A stretch of DNA of 64,000 bases, from NCBI GenBank assembly GCA_021234155.1, contig JAJEKV010000033.1, positions 13,091,614-13,155,613 on the forward strand, read 5' to 3'. Made by a program: the position numbers and the translations under genes. This DNA is from Isoetes taiwanensis. Taxonomy: Eukaryota > Streptophyta > Lycopodiopsida > Isoetales > Isoetaceae. This document shows positions 11,444-22,433 of this stretch, in pieces. The first letter of the stretch is position 1. The number at the start of each line of letters is the position of its first letter. A model generated the notes under the pieces. It was not told where the DNA came from, ran no database searches, and saw nothing but the letters and a program-made list of their open reading frames with translations.

Positions 11444-13136
11444 ACGGGTTGAAGAAGCAACAGTACACGAAACACTTGATCAGAAGCTGCCCTCTAACTT
11501 GCTTTGGCCTTCACTTTCTTGGCTCTTTATGTCATGAAGAATAATGACCTTCCTTGCCATGATTCCATTGTTCTTCCTTTGTCTGCTAAATCCATAAAAT
11601 TTTGGTAACTTTTGTGCCTTTATTCTTCCTGTGCATATCTGTTGCTTCTTGAAGCAATGATGAACTTGTCACTGTTCTGGATTGTGGGTGGTTGTAACCC
11701 ACATATACTGCAGACAACAACTGAAGGATTCAGAACCATACATTTCTCCCCAAGCTGCTCGTAAAGATCCTTTGGCAGATAAAGCAAGCTTTTTTAACTA
11801 GAGAAATCTAAGGAGCTTGCCAAAGAATTAAACAGACGAGGCAAGGAAGAACCTGCTGTCTTTGACAAAGATAAAGCATCTCCATTGTTTCATCTTGCTG
11901 ATTGTATTGCTTTCAGTCAAAACTAGTTTGCTTCTACCTATGACTTATGGTCAAAAGCGAACAAAATGATGGAGGCTTCTTTGAAGCATAAGGGCATTCA
12001 TAAATTCTTACTGTTCATAAATTAGCTAATGTAAGTCATGAAGTGCTGCCTTTAAGTGGAGCTTGGAACGGGCACATAATCTGAATAAGAAGTTTTACTT
12101 TTGGGAAGCATATTCACCCACATCATATTAGGTGGCATTGCACTAATTTCTTGTTTGCTTTCAAAAATGCCAAGATTGTATTTACCTTTTACAAATATGC
12201 CAAGAGTATTTTTATTTCAACTTTCTAATAGGATTTTTTTGGCAACTTGGCAGATTTTTCCGGTAATGAAGAAGCTAAACGAGAGATTGCCTGAAAAAAA
12301 CCGGCAGAAATTCTTTATATGCCAGCAATGAGGAATTCCAGTGGACTTGTCTCAGTCTTTGCCAGGAAGGTCAAATCCACTCTTTGCCAGGAGGGTTACA
12401 GCCTATGGGCCTTCATCATAGATTCCAGGTTGGAAAACAGGGCTTTTTGCTGCAAGAGGTTGCCCCCGCTTTCCAACACGGAGTCAAATGGAGGCCATTC
12501 GATGTTCATTAGCTTCGATTGACTCTCACTATTTTCAGGCAATATCACACATTGTCTTCAAGGGCTTACTTGAGTTCCATCAGCAAAATTGCTACATCTT
12601 CCCCCAGTCTTTCCTATACTAACCTCATAAATGGTGGAAGAACAAATAGAACAAATCGCGTGCCTGCTGCAATGCATTTGCCTACAGATTTAATTAAGCA
12701 AATGCGCTAAGCAAATCCTATGCAAATCCTTAATGAAAGCGGGCGTCTTTGCTCTACCCTAACGGACTTAATTATTTATGAAGCTATGGCTATGGACCTT
12801 CTCAGATCCTTATGCATAACAAAAGCAAAGGTGTTTTATAGACATACACATAGCCAGTTAAAAAAACATACACATCAATGTTGACACTCCTTTTCTGGCG
12901 GTCTGAATCCTCCTTCCCACCTTAAATCCAACGGCCAAATCGAACGCTGCTTCTTGTTGGATGTCTAATTATGTTGTCATCGTGAAACATAATGGGAATA
13001 TATGTGCCTATTACAGAAAAAGAAATCTTGGTATCTAAGAAAATTGCCAAATTATCAAAGTTTTTCAGTTAATTTTAACTTTATTACCACACCACTACCA
13101 TCGTAACATACTTTTACTTTTAGTTCTTTGATTTTT

Positions 13137-13800
13137 AATGAAGGGAAAAACTATAAATGCCCTTATGTTTTGATGGATTTCATTAGATGCCCCTAAGTTC
13201 CATAATTTTACAAAATGCCCCTAAGTTCCATAATTTTACAAAATGCCTCTGGTCAACATACTTCTGTAATACTTCAAGTTTCACAAAATGCCCTTCAATT
13301 TTCGTATTTAATTGAACACCGTTTTTCAACGGATCTAGTTTCGTGCACGGTTCCTCAAAAAAAAAGGGGGGAAAGCATAGAAGGCTCCATTGCACCAATT
13401 CTATTTTGAGATTTTGGAGGATCACTCTCACAATTTTGGAGGCATAGGCTCTCATGATTCTGGAGGTTCACTAACCTTTTTACTCACTTCCTACTCCGCA
13501 ACCTATACGGAGATCGTGCACTATGTTATTGTTCCTAACGTTCTAGATATGACGTTGCCTCCAAACGCAATCGCGATGTTGTTCAAGGGCGTTTCAATAA
13601 TTTGCTTAAAACTTGAGCGTATTTTGTGAATTTGCAACTTTTAAAATTTGAAAAACACACACACACACACACGCACGCACGCACGCACGCACGCACACGC
13701 GCATACGCCATACGCCGCATTACCTTGCGCCGCGTCACGTTAATTTCAAGGGCATTTTGGGAATTTAGAAGAAACATAAGGGCATTTGAGGAATTAATCT
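13137..13800. mobile_element. Inverted-repeat element with internal CA tract (copy 1)
   Basis: aaatgcccttatgttt at 13155-13170 and aaacataagggcattt at 13773-13788 are exact reverse complements (16 of 16). Just inside the left end a 29-bp unit (atgcccctaagttccataattttacaaa) is tandemly duplicated. The span of about 640 bp lacks coding capacity. It is a likely non-autonomous element. The equivalent in the second duplicate is near 30830-31485. Confidence 0.55.
13654..13701. repeat. (CA)n/(ACGC)n microsatellite (copy 1)
   Basis: An uninterrupted CA run passes into acgc units. The same locus in copy 2 (31334-31424) is about twice as long and differently interrupted. Confidence 0.9.
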
Positions 13801-13898
13801 AAATCTTAAGGGTACTAGTTATGGTGCCCGGCGTTGCCGGGCGTAACTACAATTCTATTGTAGAATTATATGAATAAGATGTAGGATTTAGGAACATA

Positions 13899-14110
13899 CA
13901 CTACAAGAGAAGGGTGCTTGTTTCGTCAAGTATAACGTCAAAATTGTTGACACAAATAGGACCTTCGGAACTCCCATTCTTGTCACATCCTTGACGTTGT
14001 ACATGGCCAGCGATCATTCTTTGCAAAGTTGTCACCAGGGTGACAACCATTGCATCAACCTTGTGTCTTGATCATTTGCCACAATAGTTGACATAATGGC
14101 CATTTGTAAC
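13899..14110 (+). mobile_element. CACTA-type transposon end with subterminal repeats (copy 1)
   Basis: The sequence cactacaagagaa at 13899 matches the terminal motif of plant CACTA (En/Spm) transposons. Downstream come short variants of ttgacac, ttgtcac and their complements, for example near 13948, 13980, 14028 and 14080. These look like subterminal transposase-binding repeats. The opposite end was not located. The matching end in copy 2 begins at 31597. Confidence 0.55.
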
Positions 14111-14570
14111 TATGTTGCAACACCAGTGTGGCAAATATAGCATCAATGTTTTAACTATTTTTGTATGAAGTTTATTTCAATATATTTTCAAAATAGCATC
14201 AAACTTTGCAAGAACTTTATTGCATTATCTTGTCAATGTTTTTGTTACTAGAGCAACACACTTGCAACAAAAGAATCACATATGGGTGGCAAGCTAAAAA
14301 CCAAGATTGCATATATGTTTTGTCCACATTTCAACATATTTGTGTCCATATAATAGCCATATTTTGTCAACCTTTCACTCATATATAAAGCAGTGTCATT
14401 TTTTCCTATTTTTCCTATTTGTTTGATGGAATTTGTTTGAAGCATCCTGGTGCTGACACGTATATGGAACTCAACGTTTTATTTGCACTTCTCATTTTCA
14501 TTTGCACTTCATTAGTTTTGAAGACCCCTTTCTTGCTCTGCAAGAAATCACTCTAAATCTCCTGATATCA

Positions 14571-14963
14571 TCAAGGTCGCGCCTGTAAACCGGAACCCGA
14601 GGGGGTCCCAAATGGATCAGATCGAATAATTGCTGGGGGTCCAAGCTTAAAATGCGCCCAAAATACTCTGTCTGCTTGAATCATAGTGCAATTTCCTAAA
14701 AACAAAGGAAAAACTTCGGCGCCCAACAGTCTTCTTCTCCAGTTTTCAAGCTTTTCATGCCTTTCGATCCTTTCCGACCCTTCGAAAGCAATTATGTTTT
14801 TTATTTCTTCACCAAAAATGTGCTTTTCGATGGAAACCCTTTCCAAGCTGTTGATCAGAAGGCTTGAATCAAAGCAATTAAACATGGCAGAGTAGTAATG
14901 CAGAGCTTCAGCAAAAATCTTTCCGGCATGGTGGATCCGTTGTGGTTTGATGGGCAAAATCAA
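14571..14963 (-). pseudogene. GRAS transcription factor fragment (copy 1)
   Basis: The minus-strand frame carries FAEALHYYSAMF, then LERVSIEKHIFGEEIKNIIA, then EGSERIERHEKLENWRRRLL. This is the order found at the start of the PFYRE part of GRAS-domain proteins (EALHYYSA-F-D-SL, FG-EI-NI-ACEG-ER-ERHE-WR-R). GRAS proteins are plant nuclear transcriptional regulators of about 400-700 residues. Only about 90 residues are recognisable here. The usual cysteine in ACEG is Phe (IAFEG). The frame is flanked by unrelated sequence and has no N-terminal leucine-heptad or VHIID region and no SAW end. I read it as a gene fragment, possibly captured by a transposon. The subfamily cannot be decided. Confidence 0.6.
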
Positions 14964-16726
14964 GTGGGCTTTCTTACGGATTTCGAATGCGCGGGTCCAG
15001 AAAAAGGGCTGGAAATTTTGGTAAGATGGAATTGAATATGTACTGGAGGTTGAAAACTAGCATTTTCGCTACTGGATTTGGCGAAAAATAGTCTAAAGTG
15101 AGAGTGAAAAGACGCAGGGTAGATAGGCTAGTCTTTCTTTTGTTAGAGGGATCCATTCCTGCTGCCTTCCTCTCCGATGAAGAAACTGAAAACAAGTATA
15201 AATAAACTACACTATACTTTGGGAGAAAGAACCGACTCCTCAACAACTCTGTCTCGTAGCTCCCAAATAAAAACACCCTATTCTTCTCAAATTAAGCAAA
15301 CCCAAATCGAGAGGCGGGGCTCAGTTGGGGGTTCCTCCCCAAAATTTCCGGTTGAAGTTGTTAAAATCCGGTTTCTTTAATAGATGCCGAAAAATTTCCG
15401 GTCAAAATTTTGTAAAATGCTTGTTAAATCCGGCAAATTAGAGGATATTTTGTGAAAAATCCGGTAAGTAGCAACAAAGCATGGCATTTTGCCGGTTTAA
15501 GCAAAATCTAATCTGAGGCCGGATCGGGAGGAAGCTTAATCGGAAGATTGCAATGATTTGGGTCCTAATAAAGCTGAAAAGCAAAAGGCCAGGCAAAACA
15601 CGGCAGAAGGAAAGCGTCAAACCCCATTTATTATGTAACATACGGCTTACACAAGACTTTCAGACGAAAAAGCGAGGAGTTTGGAAGGGGAAACTTCCAG
15701 TCGCAGGGAGTTTCGGAAAAAGCGCCTGGCGGCGCCATGAAAAGCGGCTTGTACTATTTTTGAATCACAAGGGAAATTAGCATGATAACCCACAAGGAGC
15801 TCGGGACCCCTTGGTAGCTCTGCTACAGATTTGATTCCTCATTCAAGAATGTAAATAAATTCATCTTTAGTTTTCTTTTATATCTCTACTTTAATTCTGC
15901 ATTCCACCCTCTTTGAAGCTTTTTCTTGATTGTTTAGACTCATGTTTTTGCATGTTGCCAAGCTTCTAGACATTGCAACACTCTTGGCAAATAGCCCCTT
16001 CAAGAGTTTTAACCCCAAATCTGGTGAAGTGAGTGTCTCATAGGGACACGTAGTATTGAACCCTGGAAAGTGTGTGTGTTTTGTACAGAAGTTACTCCAT
16101 AGCTCAGTCATCAAGTATGGCAATGCTTTTAAGTCCAAAGTTCCTTTTTCCCCTTTGACCTGTTTCAACAAAAGGTGTGCATTTTGTTTTAACAAATCTT
16201 CAATGAGCAGGTGCTTAAACGGATTACTTCCTAACAATTAGTTTAGAAAGAAAGAAAGAAAGAAAGAGTATATTAGTGTCAAGGGGAGACTTCTAAGGTC
16301 TACAAGACCAGATAAATATAGCAAGCCCTCAACATCTAGGAGTATTCTCCAAGATGAAATTGCTAGTTAAGTCTAGCAAGTTAGTGATAAGCTTTCATTG
16401 CCTACGAGTTCATTAATGCAACCCCTTATAGGGTCAAAAAAAGCCTATGAGGCTTTATGCATGCCTAATGTTCCTTTTCTTCTTTCGGCGCTATCCTTTC
16501 TTTAGCCCTTTTGGCCATTTTCTGAGTGCCCCTCAGCTGGCTTCCCTTTTCTATTACTGTTTAATAGTGCCAGATCAAGCAGGTGAAAAGAGGTCAGCAC
16601 TTTCAGGTTTAATTTTGAATGAGCTTCTTTTGTTTGGATTGGTAAGTCCATACGTATGCAAAGCAAGACATTTTTGTTCTGAAAAGATCATGAGCTGCCT
16701 TAAAGTGGCGCAGGCTAAGGCACTAG

Positions 16727-16975
16727 TAGAATGAGGAGTTTGAGGAGGATCAAAAGAAAAAAGACGTTGAGAAGAAGGAAAAAATGAGGTAGTGTGACAG
16801 GCAAAATTATACAGTGGAGTAAGGCAGCGACATTGGGGCAAATGGGTCTAGCAGAATGAGGAGTTTGAAGCGATCAATCAAGGAAAAAGACGTTGAGAAG
16901 AAGGAAAAAATGAGGTAGTGTGACAGCAAAATTATACAATGGAGTAAAGCAAAATGACATTGGGGCAAATGGGTG
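16727..16975 (+). repeat. ~125-bp tandem duplication (copy 1)
   Basis: The block starting agaatgaggagtttgag and ending attggggcaaatgggt occurs twice head to tail (about 16727-16850 and 16851-16975), with differences mostly at CAG sites and in a short A run. The same pair lies at about 34440-34690 in the second duplicate. Confidence 0.7.
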
Positions 16976-17360
16976 CCGGGCTTTGTGACCTTTGCAAATA
17001 GGTTTTGCTTTGAGACTACTGTAACATGGTCGCATTCACCTAACATGGCCGCACCAAGAACACGGCGGCATCCTATAGTCGCTTATGGTTAGCATCCTTC
17101 TATCGTCTTAAAATGCAACAACACGAGGGCAAAAAAATGTAGGTTCAAATCCCTCGCATGTTCTACCACGATATAGCGTACGTGATAAGTTTCTTGTATG
17201 CATTAATTAATATTGGGTATAATAAAACTAACATCCAAAACATATCACAATCCATATATTGTCTTTAAGAAATCATTGCTAGTTTTAAAAGATTATTATG
17301 GTATGCACAAGCTATCTCTTAAACCACATTTAGCTCTCACACACTAATAGAATATAATAT
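16976..17360. other. Mostly non-coding stretch containing a tRNA-like sequence
   Basis: Apart from the tRNA-like sequence at 17075-17167, nothing is seen. The DNA after 17170 is AT-rich. Confidence 0.4.
17075..17167 (+). tRNA. Degenerate tRNA-like or SINE-head sequence (copy 1)
   Basis: An A-box-like tggttagcatcc (about 17086) and a B-box-like aggttcaaatccc (about 17141) lie about 55 bp apart in the correct order, as in a tRNA with a long variable region. I could not build a convincing acceptor stem or anticodon. The equivalent in copy 2 (about 34787-34878) differs inside, so the exact sequence is uncertain. Either a decayed tRNA or the head of a tRNA-derived SINE is possible. Confidence 0.3.
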
Positions 17361-17660
17361 AGTTTGTAACGTTTTTTGTAACGGAAAATACATTAATTAG
17401 TATTTTTTTATTTACATCACAAAATGAGCTTCGTAACGCGTTACCAACGAAGAACCATTTGTAACACGTTACAAAATATTATTCTGTCACACATTACTAA
17501 TGCAATATTTGCGACGTGTAACAAAATTTAATCGTAATTGTCGCGCGTCACCAATTAATTTCTATACCACGTGTATTTGCAGTTGTCACGCGTCACTGAG
17601 TGATTTTTAATTGTACCCATTGTTCGTTGTCACGGGTGTCAATTGCAAATAAATTAAAAT
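17360..17660. repeat. CACTA subterminal repeat array (copy 1)
   Basis: Many copies and inverted copies of a gtaacgcgttac/cacgttacaaaa-type motif occur (about 17368, 17383, 17434, 17457, 17467, 17509, 17545, 17585). The same motif type fills 49481-49640, directly inside a CACTACAAGGG end. I infer that this is the subterminal region of a related element whose coding part lies at 17815-18140. Confidence 0.5.
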
Positions 17661-17700
17661 AAAAAAAAGGGGAGGGGGGGAGGGGAGGGGAGGGAATATC
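17661..17700. repeat. G-rich simple repeat
   Basis: A (gggga)n-like purine tract follows an A run at the inner edge of the subterminal repeats. It is also present in copy 2 near 35380-35406. Confidence 0.7.
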
Positions 17701-17814
17701 TCCATGAGTAAAAGAATACAATTAAAAATTGATTACATCATTACATGATACAAAATAATGTATAAAAAAAAATATAGTTCAATTTGTTTCAACATGTTTA
17801 TGCCACATAGCTAC

Positions 17815-18145
17815 TATTCCTATTGTCATCTCCATCAAAATAATCATGACGGATGTGTATCTCATCACCCTCTACGCCAAAAAGAATGCTATCATTAGCA
17901 AAATACACGCTAGGAGCATCAATTGCCTAGTCGCGCCATAATTCTCTGCAAAAGAATTGTGATTAATAAACATCAAAGATCAATGTCATTGAGTAAATAA
18001 TGTCATTACTTACTTTTTGATCAGCATGGTGCACAGGCCATGTGTTATGTCGTGCAAGATAAAGCTCCAACTCGGCAAAAGACATTTTTTTAGCAAATTG
18101 GGCTTGGCCAGATGTTGGCTCTTTTCTATATTTTTGGTACTGAAA
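17815..18145 (-). pseudogene. Transposon-encoded exons, minus strand (copy 1)
   Basis: Two coding-looking exons read on the minus strand. The first (about 18138 to 18014) is preceded by a tttcag acceptor and followed by gtaag. It encodes a protein with SFAELELYLARHNTWPVHHA. The second (about 17947 to 17811) contains AIDAPSVYFANDSILFGVEG followed by an acidic tail ending DGDDNRNSSYVA and a stop. It carries one in-frame TAG after ELWRD. I do not recognise the domain. Position next to CACTA-like subterminal repeats suggests an accessory protein of that element. Copy 2 holds the same exons at about 35530-35860. Confidence 0.4.
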
Positions 18146-19000
18146 TGATACAATATAAAAGATTTGTTAGCTTTATTTATACTTGAATAATAGAATCAAA
18201 AAGGAAAAAAGAACTAGCAAAAAGGCATGCCAGAGGCCATAGAAAATAAAAGCACGGGAAAATTAGGGCAAGGTCATTGGATACCAAAAGATATTTGAAT
18301 TGTCTTTTACGTTTTTTTTTCAAACCATTTGGAAGCTTAATTAGGGCAAAATTATATTGAAATTTATTGTCCATGATAGAAATAGCATATCTTGTTTGGA
18401 TAGTTTAGATGTTGCCCCTGCGTCTAAGGTACCAATATTTCCTAGTTTTGGAAGTGCAGGATATGAGGTTGTTGTAGCCATCTTTTGGTTGTGCTGTTAA
18501 GGTTTATTAATGTCTTTCGATTTCATTTGCCTTTTTCTTGCATTTGGTTTCTTCTAAGAGGTCGACGTGGAAGTTTTTTTCGTATGGTTTGTGCTTGTCA
18601 ACATCTGCCATTTTGAGATTTGGTTTTGCTTTGTGCTATTTGTACCTGGTTGATAGGTTTGTTGTTTTTCCTACGTATTTCTTGTTGTTCTTATTGCATG
18701 ATATATCTATATCGTAGGTTTTATTTTAACTGCACCTTTATTAGTTGTGTTAGATTGTTTTGACATGTAAATGTTTTTGTTTTTTCCTTTTTCTTTAGTT
18801 GTAGTTTTGGTGTGTTTATAGTAATTAAAATAGGATTTGTTCTTGACAGTTTTAGCATGGCATGTCATATCAGGTGTTTTGCACAGGTTCAAATTCCCCA
18901 AGCATAGATATAAGCATTGCAGTTACTTCAACTCTCATGTCTAACTTCAACTTTCACGTCTAGAACTGGCATTGTTCCAGCTTAACCATATTCGGTAGAG

Positions 19001-19042
19001 AGAAATGTTCGCGGTGGCCTTGGCCGCTGCAATAAATTTCTT
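19001..19042. repeat. Dispersed palindrome module, second locus (copy 1)
   Basis: agaaatgttcgcggtggcc followed by ttggccgctgcaataaattt is the reverse-complement version of the module at 2896-2940, with three changes in the GC stem. Copy 2 has it at 36713-36754. Confidence 0.6.
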
Positions 19043-19484
19043 GTGTATATATGGTGATAGGTATGCCGATAAAACTCTCCATTTTGAGTATTTTGAGTAC
19101 GTGCTGGATGATAGGTAAGCCCATATCTAGCATCAATGTGGTCCAAGAATGGAGGTTCTTGTATATCTAGCACTAGTGTTGTCTAAGAATAGGTTCTTGA
19201 TGTGATGGAGATGATAAGAGAAAGAAGCATTAGTCGTTCTTTTTAGAGCCATGTGTTGATAATATGTTAATGGCTCATGTTTTAGTATGTTTTTCGGTCC
19301 ATTGCGTCTTGGCATATTCCTACAAATATGCCAGATCAACGTCCAGACATATACACCTTAGGCCCAACTATTTAAAAACGCTCCCCATACAACAAATAAT
19401 ATGTATGAAAATATGTGTTAAAAAGGAGAATATATGGCCCTAGACCATTGCAAGTACACTTGACATAGCCATGCATCTTAGAAG

Positions 19485-19665
19485 AAACCCAGATCTAGTT
19501 GTGCTAAATTACTTGTAGGCATGTAACCCAGATCTAGTTGTGCTAAATTACTTGTAGGCATATACGACCATATGCTATGCACCTTAATTAAATACGAAGT
19601 CTCTTAGCTACAAGGTGCTAAGTCTCTTACCTACAAGGTGCTAAGTTACTTGTAGACATATACCT
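19485..19665 (+). repeat. Short tandem repeats (copy 1)
   Basis: A 39-bp unit (acccagatctagttgtgcta, then aattacttgtaggcat) is repeated twice near 19489-19561. A ctacaaggtgctaagt unit is then repeated near 19608-19650. The same repeats occur in copy 2 near 37217-37380. Confidence 0.7.
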
Positions 19666-19984
19666 CTTGTCCACTTGCTAAGTCACTTATACATGAATTC
19701 GTAAAGCACAGCAACATATGTTTATAGTACATATATGAATTGCTAAGCCTCATTAGAATTCTAGAAAGGTATTATGTTAGCAAATAAGAGTGTATGCATA
19801 TTGGCAGGCAATAGATATGTTTTGAGAAGATAGTCCGACCATTTTGCTGATGTATAAGCAAGAGAATACTAATACGATCTCCCCTTGACATTATGCAATC
19901 ATCATAACTAATCTCATATCTTGAGAACATGCCCTTGTAGATGTGAACTATGTTATGGAAGATACAAGTATATCATATGGTGTA

Positions 19985-21258
19985 CTATACTTCCACACTT
20001 GGAGTGTGCATACCATCACCAAGTGCAGCTAGTTCTTTATCAGTGCATGACACAAACACATCTATTCCAGCTTCACATCTGAAGAATGTGAGGACACCTT
20101 TATAGCCAACAATGCCTGGTCTTACTGCAACAGGTTTGCCCCAACCAAACTCCTTCTCATACACTGCAAAATTAGGAGAGAACTCAAGGTCCCAAACCAG
20201 TGCTGCAGTTCTAAATTGGAAGGCACAAGAATCACATTTCCTTGATTTTCAAAATTCTACATCACCATTTTCACATCTACCTCTGTGGCCAACTTTACAG
20301 ATTCTTCCAAAAGCTTCACAGCATAAGAAAGCCCATCTTTCAGAAGATTGCCTGTTTTTGTATTGCACCTACAACAGTAATCAAGGGGAGGATTGATCCT
20401 TTTCCTCATGTCTATGATTGTGTAGAAGCCGGTCTCGCTAGTTCTGTTGGCTTCCCTAGCTTTGAGAAGGGCTTTCCAAACATAGGCACATATAACTTTG
20501 AGTGAAGTAACCTTTAAAGACTTCTCATCACTTTCTGTGCATATCTGTTGTTTGAGGTTGTCTAAAGTGGAAACTGAGAAATAGAAGTGCTTTTGCTGCA
20601 CTTTAGTTTGTGGTGCTACAGTGAACACAAGATCTAGGTATTGCTCATATGAGAGAGAGTGTAGACTGCAGATGGTGGTTGATGAATATTGGAGAGACTG
20701 GGTGTATCAGGAATGTGTTCTCAAGGCATTAATATAGATCTGGAATGGATTGGATGAACAGAAATGTTAGACGCACCTGTTGAAATCTCTGACCAAGATC
20801 TGACAAAATGCCAGAATGATTTTCCATCCATAATGACATGGTTGAATGCTATGCCAAGGGAGATGCCCTCACATCCAAACCTGGTAACCCGCAGAAACAC
20901 ATTCATGTAAATGACATAAATCTATACGTATACAGCATAAGATTCTTAATTAAGATTTAAGGAAAGGAAAAAAATAATCAATGCCATCCTAGAGAAAAAG
21001 AGCCAAATATGTTTTTACCTGCACAGACAGAAGAGGAAGCTTAGGTACATCTACTATCCTGACTTTTTTCATGGCAGCAAGGTCAGGCTAGAGCTTTGCT
21101 TCATGAACAGCATCTTGGAAACAGATATCATCTGCCGAAGCTTCAATAAATTCCACCCCTTCATTATTGCAGTCTACATGAGGAGGACCAAGTTTTCCAT
21201 CACTAAGCCTTCCTGCTAGAGGATAGAACCAGGGAAGGGTGTCAGCCAAGCTAAGTTT
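19985..21258 (-). pseudogene. BAHD acyltransferase pseudogene, 5'-truncated (copy 1)
   Basis: BAHD enzymes move acyl groups from CoA thioesters to plant metabolites in the cytosol. Reading the minus strand, exon 1 (21258 to 21019) gives LSLADTLPWFYPLAGRLSDG, the family's L-x-FYPLAGRL block, and ends at a gtaaaa donor. Exon 2 (about 20890 to 19985) gives the catalytic HxxxD as FNHVIMDGKSFWHFVRSW, then a middle region, then EFGWGKP (the structural DFGWG motif with E for D). It ends in the normal-looking tail DGMHTPSVEV and a stop. The first ~50 residues are missing. A TGA after RSILMP and a later frameshift are present in both duplicates, so this gene was dead before duplication. The exon 2 acceptor reads gcgg here but cag in copy 2. 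Confidence 0.75.
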
Positions 21259-21270
21259 CAACATATCAAC

Positions 21271-22126
21271 GATTCTAGTATTGGAGCTTCTGCATTAACT
21301 GCATACGCTCCAATTATAAGAGCCGGAAATGGGAGAATCGGACCAACATTGGAGACCAGCCAAGAATAGAATCTGGGAGCTGCTATGCATGAAGGATATG
21401 GCATAAATGATGAGGGCAATATGGCAATCAAATGTTTTAAGGACATGCGTAAAACGTAATGTGGGGCCGACGCTACCACGTTCTCTTTGACAAAGATGTG
21501 GAAGTGCCAACATTGTAAGCAAATGCAAGGAGTATTTCAAGCAAATGGCAAACATAATGATTATCAGATGCCCTATATCAGATCACTACATATGCTTAGG
21601 GAACTTGTATGAGGCACTAAAACTGCTTGAGTCAGTATCTTACCCTCTACCTAAGGGAAGGTGGACATCCTTGCTCAACGCCTGCAGGACTTATGGGGAA
21701 GTTGAGCTTGGTTTGAAATGCTTTCAGCATTTAATCCTATTAGATTTAGAAGGTGCTATTCCTTATGTGCTTATGGCAAACTTTTATGCAGCTACAGGGA
21801 TGTTGGATCATGCAAATAGAATCGAGGAACTCAGAAAGAATGCAGGGGCAAAGAAAAGTCCTGCAAAAGCTGTGATAGAGGTGAACGGGAATGTCCACCT
21901 GTTTAGTGTGGGCAGTGAAAAAAGCTGGGAAATCTCAGCAATGCTGCAAATTCTTAGTTCGCGCTTGAAAAGTGAAGGATATGTGCCAAATATTGAGCTT
22001 GTGTTAGGATCTGCTTCTGCTGATGAGAAAGAAATGGCCTTATGTGGGCATGCTGAGAAATTAACCATAGCCTTTGGACTTCTTCATACACCACAGGGGA
22101 AAGCCCCACAACTGCTTTACATTTGA
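21271..22126 (+). pseudogene. PPR-DYW C-terminal fragment (copy 1)
   Basis: Plus-strand pieces form the end of a PLS-class pentatricopeptide repeat protein. A last repeat (YGINDEGNMAIKCFKDMRK) and an L/S-like stretch with a frameshift come first, then an E1 motif (WTSLLNACRTYGEVELGLKC). An E2 motif follows with KAVIEVNGNVHLFSVGSEKS, and then the start of a DYW deaminase domain with the zinc-binding HxE as CGHAEKLTIAFGLL. The frame ends at KAPQLLYI, so the CxxC and terminal DYW of the domain are lost. Such proteins act in organelle RNA C-to-U editing. This fragment cannot be active. It lies tail to tail with the PPR fragment at 22117-22433. Confidence 0.75.
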
Positions 22127-22433
22127 ACAACAAGATTTCTTAAAAGGACATTGTTCACGTGAGGTCTGGATTTCAAGTGGGCAAGAATTCTTTTGCCTAA
22201 AAACAAAGCATTTAATTTGCTGCACTGAGTCAACAAATTAGCATAAACAGAACAACTCACTTGTCTTCCTTGCTCTAGCCTGTTCCATTTCCAAAGCCAT
22301 ACAGGTTCTTCTTCTGCGCCCTGACTCAGCACATCCATAATTGCACTCTAGCTTGTGTTGCCTGGCAAGCACGTCTGAAGGTTGCAGCGAATTATGGCCA
22401 TTTAAAAACCAAGTTTTTGTTGTTGCCATAAAT
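22117..22433 (-). pseudogene. PPR N-terminal fragment on opposite strand (copy 1)
   Basis: The minus-strand frame contains YANLLTQCSKLNALFLGKRI, then LAHLKSRPHVNNVLLRNLVV. This is the form of an L-type PPR motif near the N-terminus of PLS proteins (LL-x-x-CS-x-LKAL-x-x-GK-x-IHAH, then NxLVxMY). It stops at QM where YGKCG would follow. An upstream frame that may hold the start (MATTKTWFLNGHNSLQ) is offset by a frameshift near 22338. It probably belongs to the same ancestral gene as the DYW fragment on the other strand. Confidence 0.55.

Noticed and set aside
12101-12710. Plus-strand frames of 60-76 residues (12101-12331, 12319-12522) and the longer version in copy 2 (29990-30382)
   Set aside because: No recognised motif, and the frame length changes between the near-identical copies because of small indels. 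Treated as chance frames.
13184-13260. CRISPR-like array from the 29-bp repeated unit
   Set aside because: Only two adjacent copies without spacers, in a plant nuclear context. It is a simple tandem duplication.
17125-17165. Possible protein 'GFEPT' type match in the minus strand at 34594-34914
   Set aside because: The run EHAGFEPTFFFCPRVQ arises from translating the tRNA-like B-box region and is not a real protein motif.
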